NCBI GenBank assembly: GCA_946699065.1
Contig: CAMPDV010001995.1
Coordinates: 1-64,000, forward strand
Reading direction: 5' to 3'
From: Loxodes magnus
Lineage: Eukaryota; Ciliophora; Karyorelictea; Loxodida; Loxodidae
DNA length: 64,000 nucleotides
The position numbers and the translations under genes are program-made. Of this stretch, positions 39,460 to 50,151 are shown piece by piece. Every line of letters begins with the position of its first letter. Position 1 is the stretch's first letter. The notes beneath the pieces were generated by a model, which saw nothing but the letters and a program-made list of their open reading frames with translations, was not told the DNA's origin and searched no databases.

Positions 39460-40345
39460 TTTTAGTGGGAGATATTCTTATCTTTGAATCAATTTAAATT
39501 CCCTTGTCTCAGCAATCATTAGGTTCAACAAATTTTCCTTCATTTTCTAAATTTAACCCTTTATATTAGTAGGCAGTTACATCACTAGGATTTTTCTATA
39601 TTGCTTTGCTATTACACTCAATAGAATCATCATTTTTATCTAATTTTTATAACACCTTTTTGTCTTTCTACTACTAAGAAAAAAACTTAAGTTTTCAGAG
39701 TAGTATTCAGCAGGCAAATTTTTAGTTTGCTTTTTCTTTTACTTAGTTTTTCTACGTAGCATTAGTCTCCAAATTGTGATATAAGTTTTTACTCAGAAGT
39801 TAAGGAATTTTCGTAAGCTTCTCTTTGTAATAAATTGTTTCTACTAAATTTTCTCAAGTTTTAAGCGAAGTTTTGTCAGCTTTGTGTTTTAACAACATAA
39901 CTATATTCTAAAGAAAATAGTTTAGCGCAATATCTCTATTTACTACTAAAAACTAATGAAAGATACCTATTATAGACCTGGCAGCATATTAAATTAAAAA
40001 GCTTCTTTTGAGCATATTAATGTAAAGTATGATACAAAAGTTGGTGTTGTATTTACTTATTTTTCAGTTTATTACTATAGCTATTTTACTAAGATAAATA
40101 CATATTCTCCGTAATTTTCAGAAAGCCTTGCATCTATAATCTTAAAAAGAAATTCTATAAACAAAACTTTTAAGTAATGATGCTTTATTCCATTCCTTTT
40201 ATCCCTGAATAGTAAAATTAGGTTTCCATAGTATTGCTCGTTATTAGTCTTATTGCTATTATAATTCTCTTTTCTTTAATATCACTACATCGTCTTTAGG
40301 AGTGTATATTTCCTACTATAAATAAAGCAACTACTGCTTAATCTG
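39460..40345 (-). pseudogene. Family B element, copy 5
   Basis: Minus strand, directly downstream of TPR-pseudokinase copy D. It contains SNTMETQFYYSGIKG near 40200 and REAYENSLTSEQKL with ISQFGDQC near 39830-39790, the clearest example of the shared LTSEQK motif. 40150-40340 matches copy 4 at 28130-28260. The FKFLE part is absent and the frame shifts between the two segments. Function unknown. The right half of the satellite array ends just below it. Confidence 0.5.
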
Positions 40346-40744
40346 AATAATATAGATAAATTTTGTTTGATGGAACATAGAGCTTTATGTAAACTAAGTT
40401 TAAGCAGTAAAGGATGTTTTAATTTTATTAAATTGGTAAATAAAAATACTCCTTTAAGTTTATAACCAACTATTTTATATATAATAGACAATTATATAAG
40501 TCTTTTCTTACTATTTTCAAATACCTTAACTACTTTCTTTTGCTTATAAAATAATAACTCTAATTTATCTTCTTTCTATCTAATTATGTCTCAACCTCTT
40601 CATTTATTTATCTATTTTATAAAGTTACTATAGAATATTTATTTCAATAAAGTTACAAATACTATAAATATAGAAACTTAAATTAGTTTATTAACTTTCA
40701 TAAAGAACTTATAAAATTATATCGTTTATATAAAGTTTCTCCCT

Positions 40745-43126
40745 TCAACTCTTCTTCTCATCCATCTTACTCATTTTTAAACTTTCAAACTTGAATTCTT
40801 ATGAGTCTTCCTCTAATAAAAAAACTTAACCTTAACTTTATTATTTTATACTTTATTCTTACTTCATTTTTTTAGTTTGACCCTACTAACTTATATCTCC
40901 ATCTTATCTTTATGGATTTCACTTTTATTTTAATCTTTCTATCTAATTTATAAAATAATCTATATCAGGTCTAATGTTCTGGTCGAAAGCTAAGCATCTG
41001 TAAAATAGATCAGTTAATTCAGGTTCTTATAGTATTTCGTTTGAAAACCTAGGAATCATTTTATTAATATAAACTATTTATTTTAGTTATTCTTATTCAT
41101 TTATATTTGGATAAACCATTTCTTCATTGAATATCTCTATTCCAATACAACCTAAAGATCAGATATCACTTTTCATAGTCACATTTCTTTCAAATTATTC
41201 AGGAGCCATTCATTGATGTAATCCTCTTTATTCTATTGTTGTTAACCAATGAGTAGAATCGAATAATCCTAAAATAACTATTTTGGGTTAATATTTCTTA
41301 TCTAGTAGAATATTTAGAGATTTTAGTTCTTTATGTATTAAGTTTCTAGAGTGAATAGCCTTTAGACCTTCTGCTATTTAACTAAGTAAATTAAGTTTCT
41401 AGTAATATCTTAAAGGAGATCCTATTTTACTTTCTTTGAATAGCTACTTAGTCTAAGTTTATTAGAATAAACTACCAAATCACTAAAAATCTGTTAAGAG
41501 GCATAAATTGTAACTTCCTTGTTCTTAAGTATCAATAGCAACTCCTGTAAGTCTTTAAACTCTTAAGCTGTTTATTAATAGAAGTTCTTTACACTCGAAA
41601 TAGAACTAATCTAATAAAATATGAAGATCAGTATTTTAGTGAAATACTTTAAGAGCATAAGTAGACCCATCAATAGTAATAAGATAGACAATTCCATATT
41701 AATCTTTAGCTAGTACTTAGTAGTCATCTAGAAATTATATATTAGGAATTAAGATTCTATAGTTCAATATTCTAATTTTAGAATTATTATCATAACCACC
41801 ACCATTTTAATATAAAAGCTGTCATATATGATCTATAGTAATGGAACTCTATTATTAAACATCTAAAGAAACAATATCTATTTAGGGAATTTTAAACTAG
41901 GGGTCTAATTTGTTGGCTTCAATAAAACATTAGAGAGATTCAATAGTTTTATTTAAAGCTTACAAAGATAAACCTTTGTAGTAATAAGCTACTGCACAGT
42001 TTGAATTAAGCTAAATTACTATGTTAAGACACTAGATTGCTTCAGAAAAATTACTTAGCTAATAAAGTGAATAAGCTTTATGTTAGTAAAATTCTGGAAG
42101 AATAGAATTTAGCTGAATAGCTTTGTCAAAACTTTAAATCGCTTCTTAGTTTTTCCCTAACTTTTCCAATGCCGATCCTTTGTTACCATGTACAGTTGCA
42201 TTATTAGGGTCTAGTTTAAGAGCTACATTATAGCTCTAAATCGCTTCTTAGTATTTCCCTAACTTTTCCAATGTCAATCCTTTGTTATTATGTGCAGCTG
42301 CATTATTAGGGTCTAGTTTAAGAGCTACATTATAGCTCTAAATCGCTTCTTAGTATTTCCCTAACTTTTCCAATGCCGATCCTTTGTTATTATGTACAAG
42401 TGCACTATTAGGGTCTAGTTTAAGAGCTACATCATAGCTCTAAATCGCTTCTTAGTATTTCCCTAACTTTTTCAATGACAATCCTTTGTTACCATGTACA
42501 GTTGCATCATTAGGGTCTAGTTTAAGAGCTACATCATAGCTCTAAATAGCTTCTTAGTATTTCCCTAACTTTTCCAATGCTGATCCTTTGTTATTATGTA
42601 CAGTTGCATTATTAGGGTCTAGTTTAAGAGCTACATCATAGCTCTAAATCGCTTCTTAGTATTTCCCTAACTTTTTCAATGACAATCCTTTGTTACCATG
42701 TACAGTTGCATCATTAGGGTCTAGTTTAAGAGCTACATTATAGCTCTAAATAGCTTCTTAGTATTTCCCTAACTTTTCCAATGCCAATCCTTTGCTATTA
42801 TGTACAAGTGCACTATTAGGGTCTAGTTTAAGAGCTACATCATAGCTCTAAATAGCTTCTTAGTATTTCCCTAACTATTCCAATACCAATCCTTTGTTAC
42901 CATGTGCAGTTGCATCATTAGGGTCTAGTTTAAGAGCTAAATCATAGCTCTAAATAGCTTCTTAGTATTTCCCTAACTTTTCCAATGTAAATCCTTTGTT
43001 ATTATATACAGCTGCATAATTAGGATCTAATATTAAAGCTATATTGAAATACTCAATAGCTTAAAGATAATTTCCCTCTTTGAATAATTAGAGTCCTTTT
43101 CGATTATACTAAGTTGCTTGTGACAT
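40745..43126 (-). CDS. TPR-pseudokinase copy D, intact
   Basis: Minus strand, ATG at 43126 (MSQATQYNRKG) to TGA at 40745, 793 aa in one frame. About 11 TPR units of very similar sequence (LGKYQEAIQSYDLAL, LDPNDATAHGNKG) occupy residues 10-400. The kinase-like domain follows: AKDQYGIVYL, ALKVF with the ATP lysine, HKELKSLN in place of HRD, VILG in place of DFG, HQWMAPEQF, DIWSLGC, RPDID. Loss of both catalytic Asp residues predicts a pseudokinase. W after DST-H is TGG here and TGA in copies A and B. The end EKKS followed by TGA matches copy B. It lies downstream of the membrane-protein gene at 43712 on the same strand and is followed by family B copy 5. Confidence 0.88.
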
Positions 43127-43711
43127 ATTTATAAATGTTAATAGAATGATAATAAGATTTAAGATTTAATATTTAATAATAATTTAATATTGTTTGATGA
43201 AATAATAATAAGGAAGATAGTTACTTTTATGATGTTAATTTCTAAAATAAAGTAGTTAATTTATTAATTAAATATTAGCATTTAGTTAATACTTTAACTA
43301 AAAGTTAGTTAGTTAATTCTATATATAATAGTTATTATTAGTAGCTATTAAGACTATTTAGTTAAGATTATTTATTTATTAATTAGTGTTTATTATTTAT
43401 ATTTGTTAGTAGTAAATAGATATTTAGTTATAATGCTTACTAGATGCTTATTGTTTAAATAACTAAGTAGGATAATATTAATGCTAGTATCTTTTATATT
43501 TAGTGTAAATAAACATTTATTTAAATAATTCTAGATGCTTTATCCATATCCAATAAATAGAAATCAATTTATATTTCATTTTTAGATCTCTATGATAGAT
43601 TTCTTTAATTATTTATGCTTTTGCTATTTAAGCAAGAACTTTATGTGATTATATAAAACATTATATTCTATCCTATATTCTTTTTGGATGCAGAAGACTA
43701 TCTATTACTAT
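43127..43711. other. AT-rich spacer upstream of TPR-pseudokinase copy D
   Basis: Nearly pure A/T with many short TTAATTA-like runs; no gene recognised. It probably contains the promoter of copy D. Confidence 0.4.
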
Positions 43712-45301
43712 TCAAGTGCAGAAAGAAGTTCTAAAATTTTAAAAAGATATCTCAAAGAATACTGAAAAAATATAATAAACTAACCCTTTTTATTTAACTT
43801 ATAATAATGTTTCACTTTAATAAAAGAGTTTTTGTATGAAGCTTCTTATTTACTTCAGATACTACATTTATATAAGTTTAAGTTTATTAATGTCAGCCTT
43901 CTCTTCTCATTTGGTTTCTTATATCTTCTTACTTTTCATCATCGCTTCTAAAGCTTTCTTTTTATTCTACCTATAGCTCTACCTAATTCGATGTGCTTTA
44001 TCTAAATATTAATTCTTTTACTATGCAGATTCCAGTGAAAACTTTTAATCCGAAGGTATTTTTCTGATTATTGATTAGAAGTAAAGTATTAGTTTAAGTA
44101 GATAGTTGTATGTTATTAGTCTTAACTAATTTCTACCAGGAAATTTATCAGAAAAATGTCTAAGTAAGTTCCAAATAGTAGACACATTTGAAGATATGTC
44201 TAAAAGTGACTTTTTCTTCACTAATATAGGGATAACTTTTCATAAGATAATGCTGCAAATGTAAATAATTTGAAAACTATAATAATGAATTAGCAACTTA
44301 AGTTTGAGATAAATGCTTTTCTATATTTTTTGCTAAATTTAGTGTGGCTTATTTCTGGAAATTTCTAAAATCCTTCAAGTTAATCTCTGAATATCTATAA
44401 GATGTGTATGTCTCTATAGCGTAAAATTGCTTCTTAATAAAACTAATTTCTTAGTTATTCTTCTATAAAGTTCTCAATAGAAAGTAAGTTGGAAATCATT
44501 ATTAGATCCTCATAGTTTTTTCCATAGAACTAAAGCGTCTTCTTTACTTACTAAAGTATAAAGATTTTAAGTTCAAATTGCCTTCAAATAATTTTCTTAT
44601 TCAGATTCTGGATAATTCATAGATTCTTTCCGTATTTTAAACTAGAAATGGAAAAAGCTTTTTATCATAATGTTTTTAAATGGTATTCATTTCAAGTCTA
44701 TGTAGCAGGATTCATTAAAAGCATAGATAGAGACTGTAAAGCCTTTCTTTTCAATGTATGCATGCTTTTGTTTATTTTTTCTTTCATACTACATATTCCT
44801 TTCATTGCAGTTCAAGAAACTTCCTCATCTCTATATTCAGACTTAAGTAATGTAAAAATACGAAAAAGCATTTAATAGATTTGGAGAGTACACTACTATA
44901 ATGACTCAGGTATAAATACATTTCTTAATCGATTCCAAATAGATTTGAATCCTCTGTTAATTGTAATAGTTAAATGCAATAAATATAATAAAATTAAGCA
45001 AATATAATGGTAACTAAAGTGAAGTTTACTAAATATTAGGAGTAGCTACCAGATTGAAAACTGAATTTGGTCATTATAAGTGGAGTGAAGAGCTCTAATA
45101 GATGCCATATAATAAATACCATAAAAAGCCTATTAGAAAAAAGGGAGCTGGGACATCAAAAAAAGGTTTCTAATTTAGTTGCTAGCATATCTTAAATAGC
45201 TCTACTTATAAATAACTAGGATTGTAATTTATCTCCTCATTTCATTTAATTATTTCCTATTACACTTCTATTTACTTTACCTTTTACTTATAAATTGACA
45301 T
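43712..45301 (-). CDS. Unknown membrane protein, 529 aa
   Basis: Minus strand, 530 codons in one frame from ATG at 45301 (MSIYKQKVKQIEVQQ) to TGA at 43712-43714. A hydrophobic segment PAPFFLIGFLWYLLYGI lies near residues 55-75 and a second, LYLLNFIIFIAFNYY, near 115-130; TWVIIVVYS near 160 is weaker. Later motifs: CNERNMQYERKNKQ, KKGFTVSIYAFNES, ESEQENYLKAIW, KEDALVLWKKLWG, FTLQRHTHLIDIQRL, NQYLDKAHRIRQSYRQ, KALEAMMKSKKIQ. TGA codes W at least ten times. Likely a membrane-anchored protein with a basic, coiled cytosolic tail (inference). No family recognised. Standard-code ATG frames on the plus strand near 44648 are shadows. Confidence 0.62.
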
Positions 45302-46150
45302 AGCTTTTGAACTGAAGGAAGAAAGCCAAGCCTTAAGTCGAAATATGATTTTTTTAAAGAACTTGATTTAGCTCTAAAACTAAGTCTGAGAAATGAAACT
45401 AGCTAATAAAAATAGAGACGCGAAAGACTAATATTTAGTTAAAATGTTTGCCTTTAAGAATTTGATCTAATTCAAAAAAGAGCCTGAATAATAAAACTAG
45501 CTTTTGAAATGACAGACGCGAAAAACTAAGTTTAAGTCAAACATTTTTTTAAGAGCTTGATCTAGCTCTAAAACTGAGTCTGAGTGAGAAAACCTATAAT
45601 AAAACGAGTGACTTGAGAAAATAAATTTAAGTCAAATTTTTACCTTTAAGAGCTTGATCTAGCTCTAAAACTAGGTCTGAATAATGAAATTTATGAATAA
45701 ATGAGAGATGATAAAGATTAACTCAAATTTGTAACTTGTATCTTTAAGAGTTTTATCTAACTCAAAGAAGACTATAAGTACTTAAATGCTCTGAACTGAG
45801 GGGTTTGAAAGTTAAACATGAAATAAAAAAAATGTTCATTTAAGAGATTGATCGAGCCTTAAAAATTAATCTAAGTAATGAAATAAGTTGCTGTAGCTAA
45901 AGAATTGAAAGTTAAACAAGAAGTAAAAAATTGTTTATTTAAGAGCTTTAACGAACTTAAAAAAAATTGAGTAATTAAATCTGCTGATGAAATGAGAGTT
46001 TTTAAAGCTAAGCAGAAAGTAAACACTTGTTTGCTTACTATGTTTAATCTAGTTCTAAAAAATTAGTCCGAGAAATGAAACTAGCTGTTTTAAATAAAGA
46101 GAAAACTAAACCTTAATTTGAAACTCGTTTATTTGAAGAGCTTGTTTATC
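45302..46150. repeat. Second block of the ~100-bp satellite
   Basis: About eight units with the core AGAGCTTGATCTAGCTCTAA then AAGTCTGAG and AATGAAACTAGCT, the same as the left half of the array at 33.8 kb, about 6 kb away. It abuts the start of the membrane-protein gene on one side and truncates family C copy 2 on the other. Confidence 0.75.
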
Positions 46151-47040
46151 TTGAATTCTGCTAAAGAAGGAGAAGCTTAAGTAGTTACTTTAACTTAAAA
46201 TACCAGGATTATAAGACCTTTTACTCTCTGGGATAAAATTTTGCGGAGTTGGAGAAGAAAATCGTTATGCTAGTGGCAGTGTATAAGAAAAATATTGAGA
46301 CCTTTGACATTAAGAAAAGGCTCTGATGTAGTAAATGTATTCCTGATATTTATATTTTTGTAAGCAGAAAAGTATTCACTGGAGATAATGCTCTTGAATT
46401 CATAAATTATGGAGTAAAAGCATTATAGATTTGTTCTTCCGATTAAAATTAGGATTTTTCAACGGTGCTCTATGATCTTAAAAAAGTATTTGGCACATAT
46501 TTATCTTTTTATTAAAAGCATCTTGTTGAGAAGGGATGTAATGGTTGGTTCCCTCCAGCAGATTTGAATAAAATTTAAAGTTTTAAATCTTATGAGGAAA
46601 ATAAAGAAGTTCCCAAGATGACTGATTTGGCAGGTTCTAAATTAAATATATATCTCCTATCTAAAAAATGAATAAAGGATAATTTAAAGTTCCAATAATC
46701 AACAGTGATAAATGCTTTAAATGTGGAAGATGTTACCTTATTACCTAGATTCTGGGTATCAGTCAATAAACTTTAAAATTTAAAAGTTTTACTGAAATAT
46801 TCTAAAAAGAATGTACAAGATGCTTCTAAGCTAAGCTGTATGTCCACAAAAAATAAAATTGAGTTGGTTCGAAAAACATTGCCATATAAGGCATATAGGG
46901 AAGCAGAAGTTGGTTCTGATTATTGAAAATAAGATTTATAGAGATATCCTTCTTGGAAGAAAAATGAAGACTTACAGTTAAATCTTAGTATTTTGATATT
47001 AAATAAGCATGGCTACTTGTTATTTAAGATAACATTTTGA
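46150..47040 (+). CDS. Family C protein, copy 2 (5' truncated)
   Basis: One frame from the satellite junction to TGA at 47038, about 295 codons. Motifs: SSYFNLKYQDYKTFYSLG, DIKKRLWCSKCIPD, FTGDNALEFINYGVKAL, QNQDFSTVLYDLKKVFG, GCNGWFPPADLNKI, EVPKMTDLAGSKLN, FQQSTVINALNVED, TLPYKAYREAEVGSDYW. Three internal TGA read as W. The protein is soluble-looking with no recognised domain. No ATG marks its start: the 5' end runs into the satellite, so it is probably a truncated copy. It aligns with 26350-26735. Confidence 0.55.
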
Positions 47041-47439
47041 TAATATTAGCTTCTTAATTTAAGCATAAGCTATTAAGGAATTAAATATATGAATTAAAAG
47101 TAGGTAAATTATTGTTTAGGCATATAAAAATAAAGATTGCTTTTAAAATTAAAATTTAATAAAATCTAAATAAATTAGGCGGGAAATAAATGTTAATAGT
47201 TTTGGTTCAAAAATTAGATAGATATAACTTATATTAATTATTGAAATAATAGAGATAATTAAATATATAGCTTTTATATATAGTGGTATAAAGAAAATAA
47301 TCAGCTTAGTTGTATTGAATGTAATAATTCTTAAGTCTTTTAAATTAAGTTTATATCTTATAAAAGTTAAAGATTTCTTAAAATCTGATTGATATAAATG
47401 TTATACTTATTTATTCCTTTGATTAATTGCACTTCAATA
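47041..47439. other. AT-rich spacer
   Basis: Nothing recognised between family C copy 2 and family B copy 6. Confidence 0.35.
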
Positions 47440-48047
47440 TTTAAACTTTAATTTTTCCATTATAACTACCTTAGAAAACTTTGCTAATATTTCCATTTTC
47501 TAATTTCTTAGAACTACTAGCTAGTCAAATTTAGCTATAGTTCAGTTATTCCAGCTTTATCTCTTTTTCCGCTCTTAAATACAATGAAGGGCTGAGCATA
47601 TTTCTCTTTCAGAAAGGAATATCTTTAAAATTGAAGAGAGGAAACTCTAGGAACTTAAAATAAGAATATGCTTCTTTTTTTATAATCTTAAGAGCAATCA
47701 CTGTAAAAGGGCAAACTAAGAAAGCTCTGTAATCCATATAATATTTGGTAATATCCTAAGCATATATAGCTTCCAAATTTGACTTTTAAATAAGGCAAGC
47801 TTCTCTATAGCTTTTATATCTTTATTCTTGTTAAGCTCTTTAAAATGATAAATAAGTTATTTACTTTGGAAAACTTATCTTTCATAAGAAAAGTCTTATT
47901 TTTTATTATTTCATTAACTATCTATGAAAGCTTAGAGTGATAGCAAGTGATACTTTCTTGAGATTCTAAAAGAAAATTTCCTATAATGATCTTTTATCGA
48001 GTCTTGCACTTATAAATGTAGAGATTTGCCTAATTTTAGTGCCTGCT
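47440..48047 (-). pseudogene. Family B element, copy 6 (N-terminal part, single frame)
   Basis: Minus strand, about 200 codons in one frame: ISTFISARLDKRSLQE, RYKSYREACLIQ, NLEAIYAQDITKYY, MDYRAFLVCPF, YSYFKFLEFPLF, KKLENGNISKV. This is the best-preserved N-terminal half of the family and shows the true frame of the motifs that other copies break. The 5' end stops at the LINE fragment and the LTSEQK half is absent, so the copy is partial. Confidence 0.55.
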
Positions 48048-48055
48048 CCCCGAGA

Positions 48056-49815
48056 TTATTCAATATAATAATAAATTAACTACTGAATGAACTAAAGGAA
48101 AAAAGTTGGGATTACAATATAGACTGAAACGGAACAGGGAACAGAAGCAAGATATGTAGGTGCCCTAGTATATGCTGATGATATTGTAGCATTAGTTCAT
48201 CCAGATTAACTAGAAGATATGACTGATGTACTATAATAATAATCATAACGCTATAATTTATAAATTGTGGACAAAACAAAATAAATGATATGAAATGATA
48301 ATGCATGACAAAATTAAGAGATAATCACAATAAATGGAATAGTAATAGAGAAAGTGAAGGAATTTATTTTTTGCACCATTGGATACAAGAAAACATTTCA
48401 TATTCAAAACACCTGGAATCAACAATCTAAGAATGCCAGAAAACCCAAGCATGAATCTTAAGCAAATTAACAATTTAGAAAGGAATCACTCCATATAACG
48501 CATCTATAATAATAAAATCCTATATAGATCAAATATTTGGTTATGGAAGCGAATGTATTCCATTCATAGAGGAAGCTATAGGAAACATTTCCCTAAATAA
48601 ATTGGAAGTCATGCAGCCTAGATCGTTAAGAGCTGTAATAGATGGACCTTTCTGCGCATAAAACGAAATCCTGGAGAATGAACTGCAATTCCTGAAACTA
48701 CAATACTATATTTTATAACGCATGTTAATGTTCAGAAGAAAATTGCTTCTAAACTAAGAATCAACATTAGATGAATGATTATGTCAATTAGCAAAGAGGA
48801 ATAACTATATATTTGAAACATACTCAAGGAAGGTAATGGAGGCACTTCAGCTCAACGATGAAATAATAATACATGATAACTGAAAAAAAGCAGATGGAAA
48901 AATATTGTTAAAAAAAGCGATTAAGTTCCATAATGATACAAACTCCATTACACAAATGTAGAATATGATCACCTGCTAAAAATATAGAAGTGAATGAATG
49001 GAACAATTCATACAAGGAGTACCAAACTTTCTAATATTCAACAAACACAGAAAACAGGAAATATGCTACTTATTTAGACTACGGACCAAATGTAATGGAG
49101 CAGCATAAGCAATGAAAGAAAGAAATCTAATAGAGAGTGAAGCATGTTAATTCTGCAATTATAGAAAGGAAGATGAGATCCATATAATAGAAGATTGCAG
49201 ATAATGCAAAGAAGAAAGAGAATAGCTAATAGAAAATCTCGCAAACGTAAATATCAGTAATAACTAATAAAAATAAGCCTTCCTGGACCTCAAACTTGAA
49301 GAAATAGTATGAGGAAATTACAAATTCGAAAATTTGATAATAACTCTAAAGTAAATAAAAGAAAATAAATAGATTGTTACATTAAAAATGTTCTGAAAGA
49401 TATATTAGAGAAAAGAAAACTGGGCTATATTTAAAAAATTCTTCCTTATTAAAAAAAAATTGGTAAAACTACAGAGCAGATTCCAACGAGCATACTTGAA
49501 TTTATAATCGGTTATCAAGAGGAAAAAAAATAAAAACTTGATTTAACAGCTTTATAACAATTCTAAGAAAATGAGGAAAGGAACTTGAGATACACTAAGA
49601 AAAGACTAACAGATAGCTTAACTATCTAAAGACAAATGAAAGAGTTAGAAAAGTAATAGATAGAGAATAGAATTCTATTGTTTTAAACAGACCTAATGAT
49701 GGAGATTGACTCTAATACTTCAGATCAGGACATAATGAATCTATTGGAATAAGAATTAGAACAAATGGGAGGATTCTGGCACATAAATAAATTAATAGAT
49801 TAATTTGATTTAATT
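48056..49815 (+). mobile_element. LINE-type retrotransposon, 3' part of ORF2
   Basis: Frame near 48100: TEARYVGALVYADDIVALV, with the reverse transcriptase catalytic YADD at 48171-48182. After a frame change near 48400 the thumb region reads ILSKLTIQKGITPYN and DQIFGYGSECIPF (the LINE YGSE motif). A C-terminal zinc finger near 49150 follows the pattern C-x2-C-x8-H-x5-C-x2-C (CQFCNY, HIIEDCRQC). After an A-run near 49450 a third frame carries a coiled-coil end (MKELEKQQIENRILL, LEQELEQMGGFWH). The endonuclease and 5' half of the RT are missing, so it is 5' truncated. TGA and TAA/TAG act as sense codons, so the element is adapted to the host code. Composition is less AT-rich than the surroundings. 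Confidence 0.85.
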
Positions 49816-50151
49816 AAGTTGTTCTGAATTTAGTTTTGCGATATCATAAAGAACAATGAATGCACTTAATATAATAAAAATGAAAGTGATAATAAAAGTG
49901 AGATGGGTTTAAGCATATAGTTAGTATTGTAATTTAAAATAGCTTATTGCAATATAAAAGAATAAGCTATTAATTTATTAAAAAGCTTTCTTTAGTTAAA
50001 TATTTTAATAAATGTATGGAAATAATTAGATTAAACTAAAATTACAAAGAAAACTAAGATACTTCTTTAAATCCTTTTCTTATAAACAAGAAATTAGATT
50101 AAATAAATTAACAATCTATAAATTAAATTATTATAAGATACCATTTTCAAA
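49816..50151. other. AT-rich spacer upstream of copy E
   Basis: Contains the probable LINE 3' end (A-rich, near 49860-49900) and the AT-rich leader of the TPR-pseudokinase gene at 50152. No other feature seen. Confidence 0.4.

Noticed and set aside
44648..44875. Plus-strand standard-code frame with hydrophobic stretch (75 aa).
   Set aside because: It lies inside the 530-codon minus-strand membrane-protein gene, which is far longer and ends at a TGA in frame.
46865..46885. GGTTCGAAAA, resembling a tRNA B-box.
   Set aside because: No A-box, acceptor stem or cloverleaf around it, and it lies inside the family C frame.
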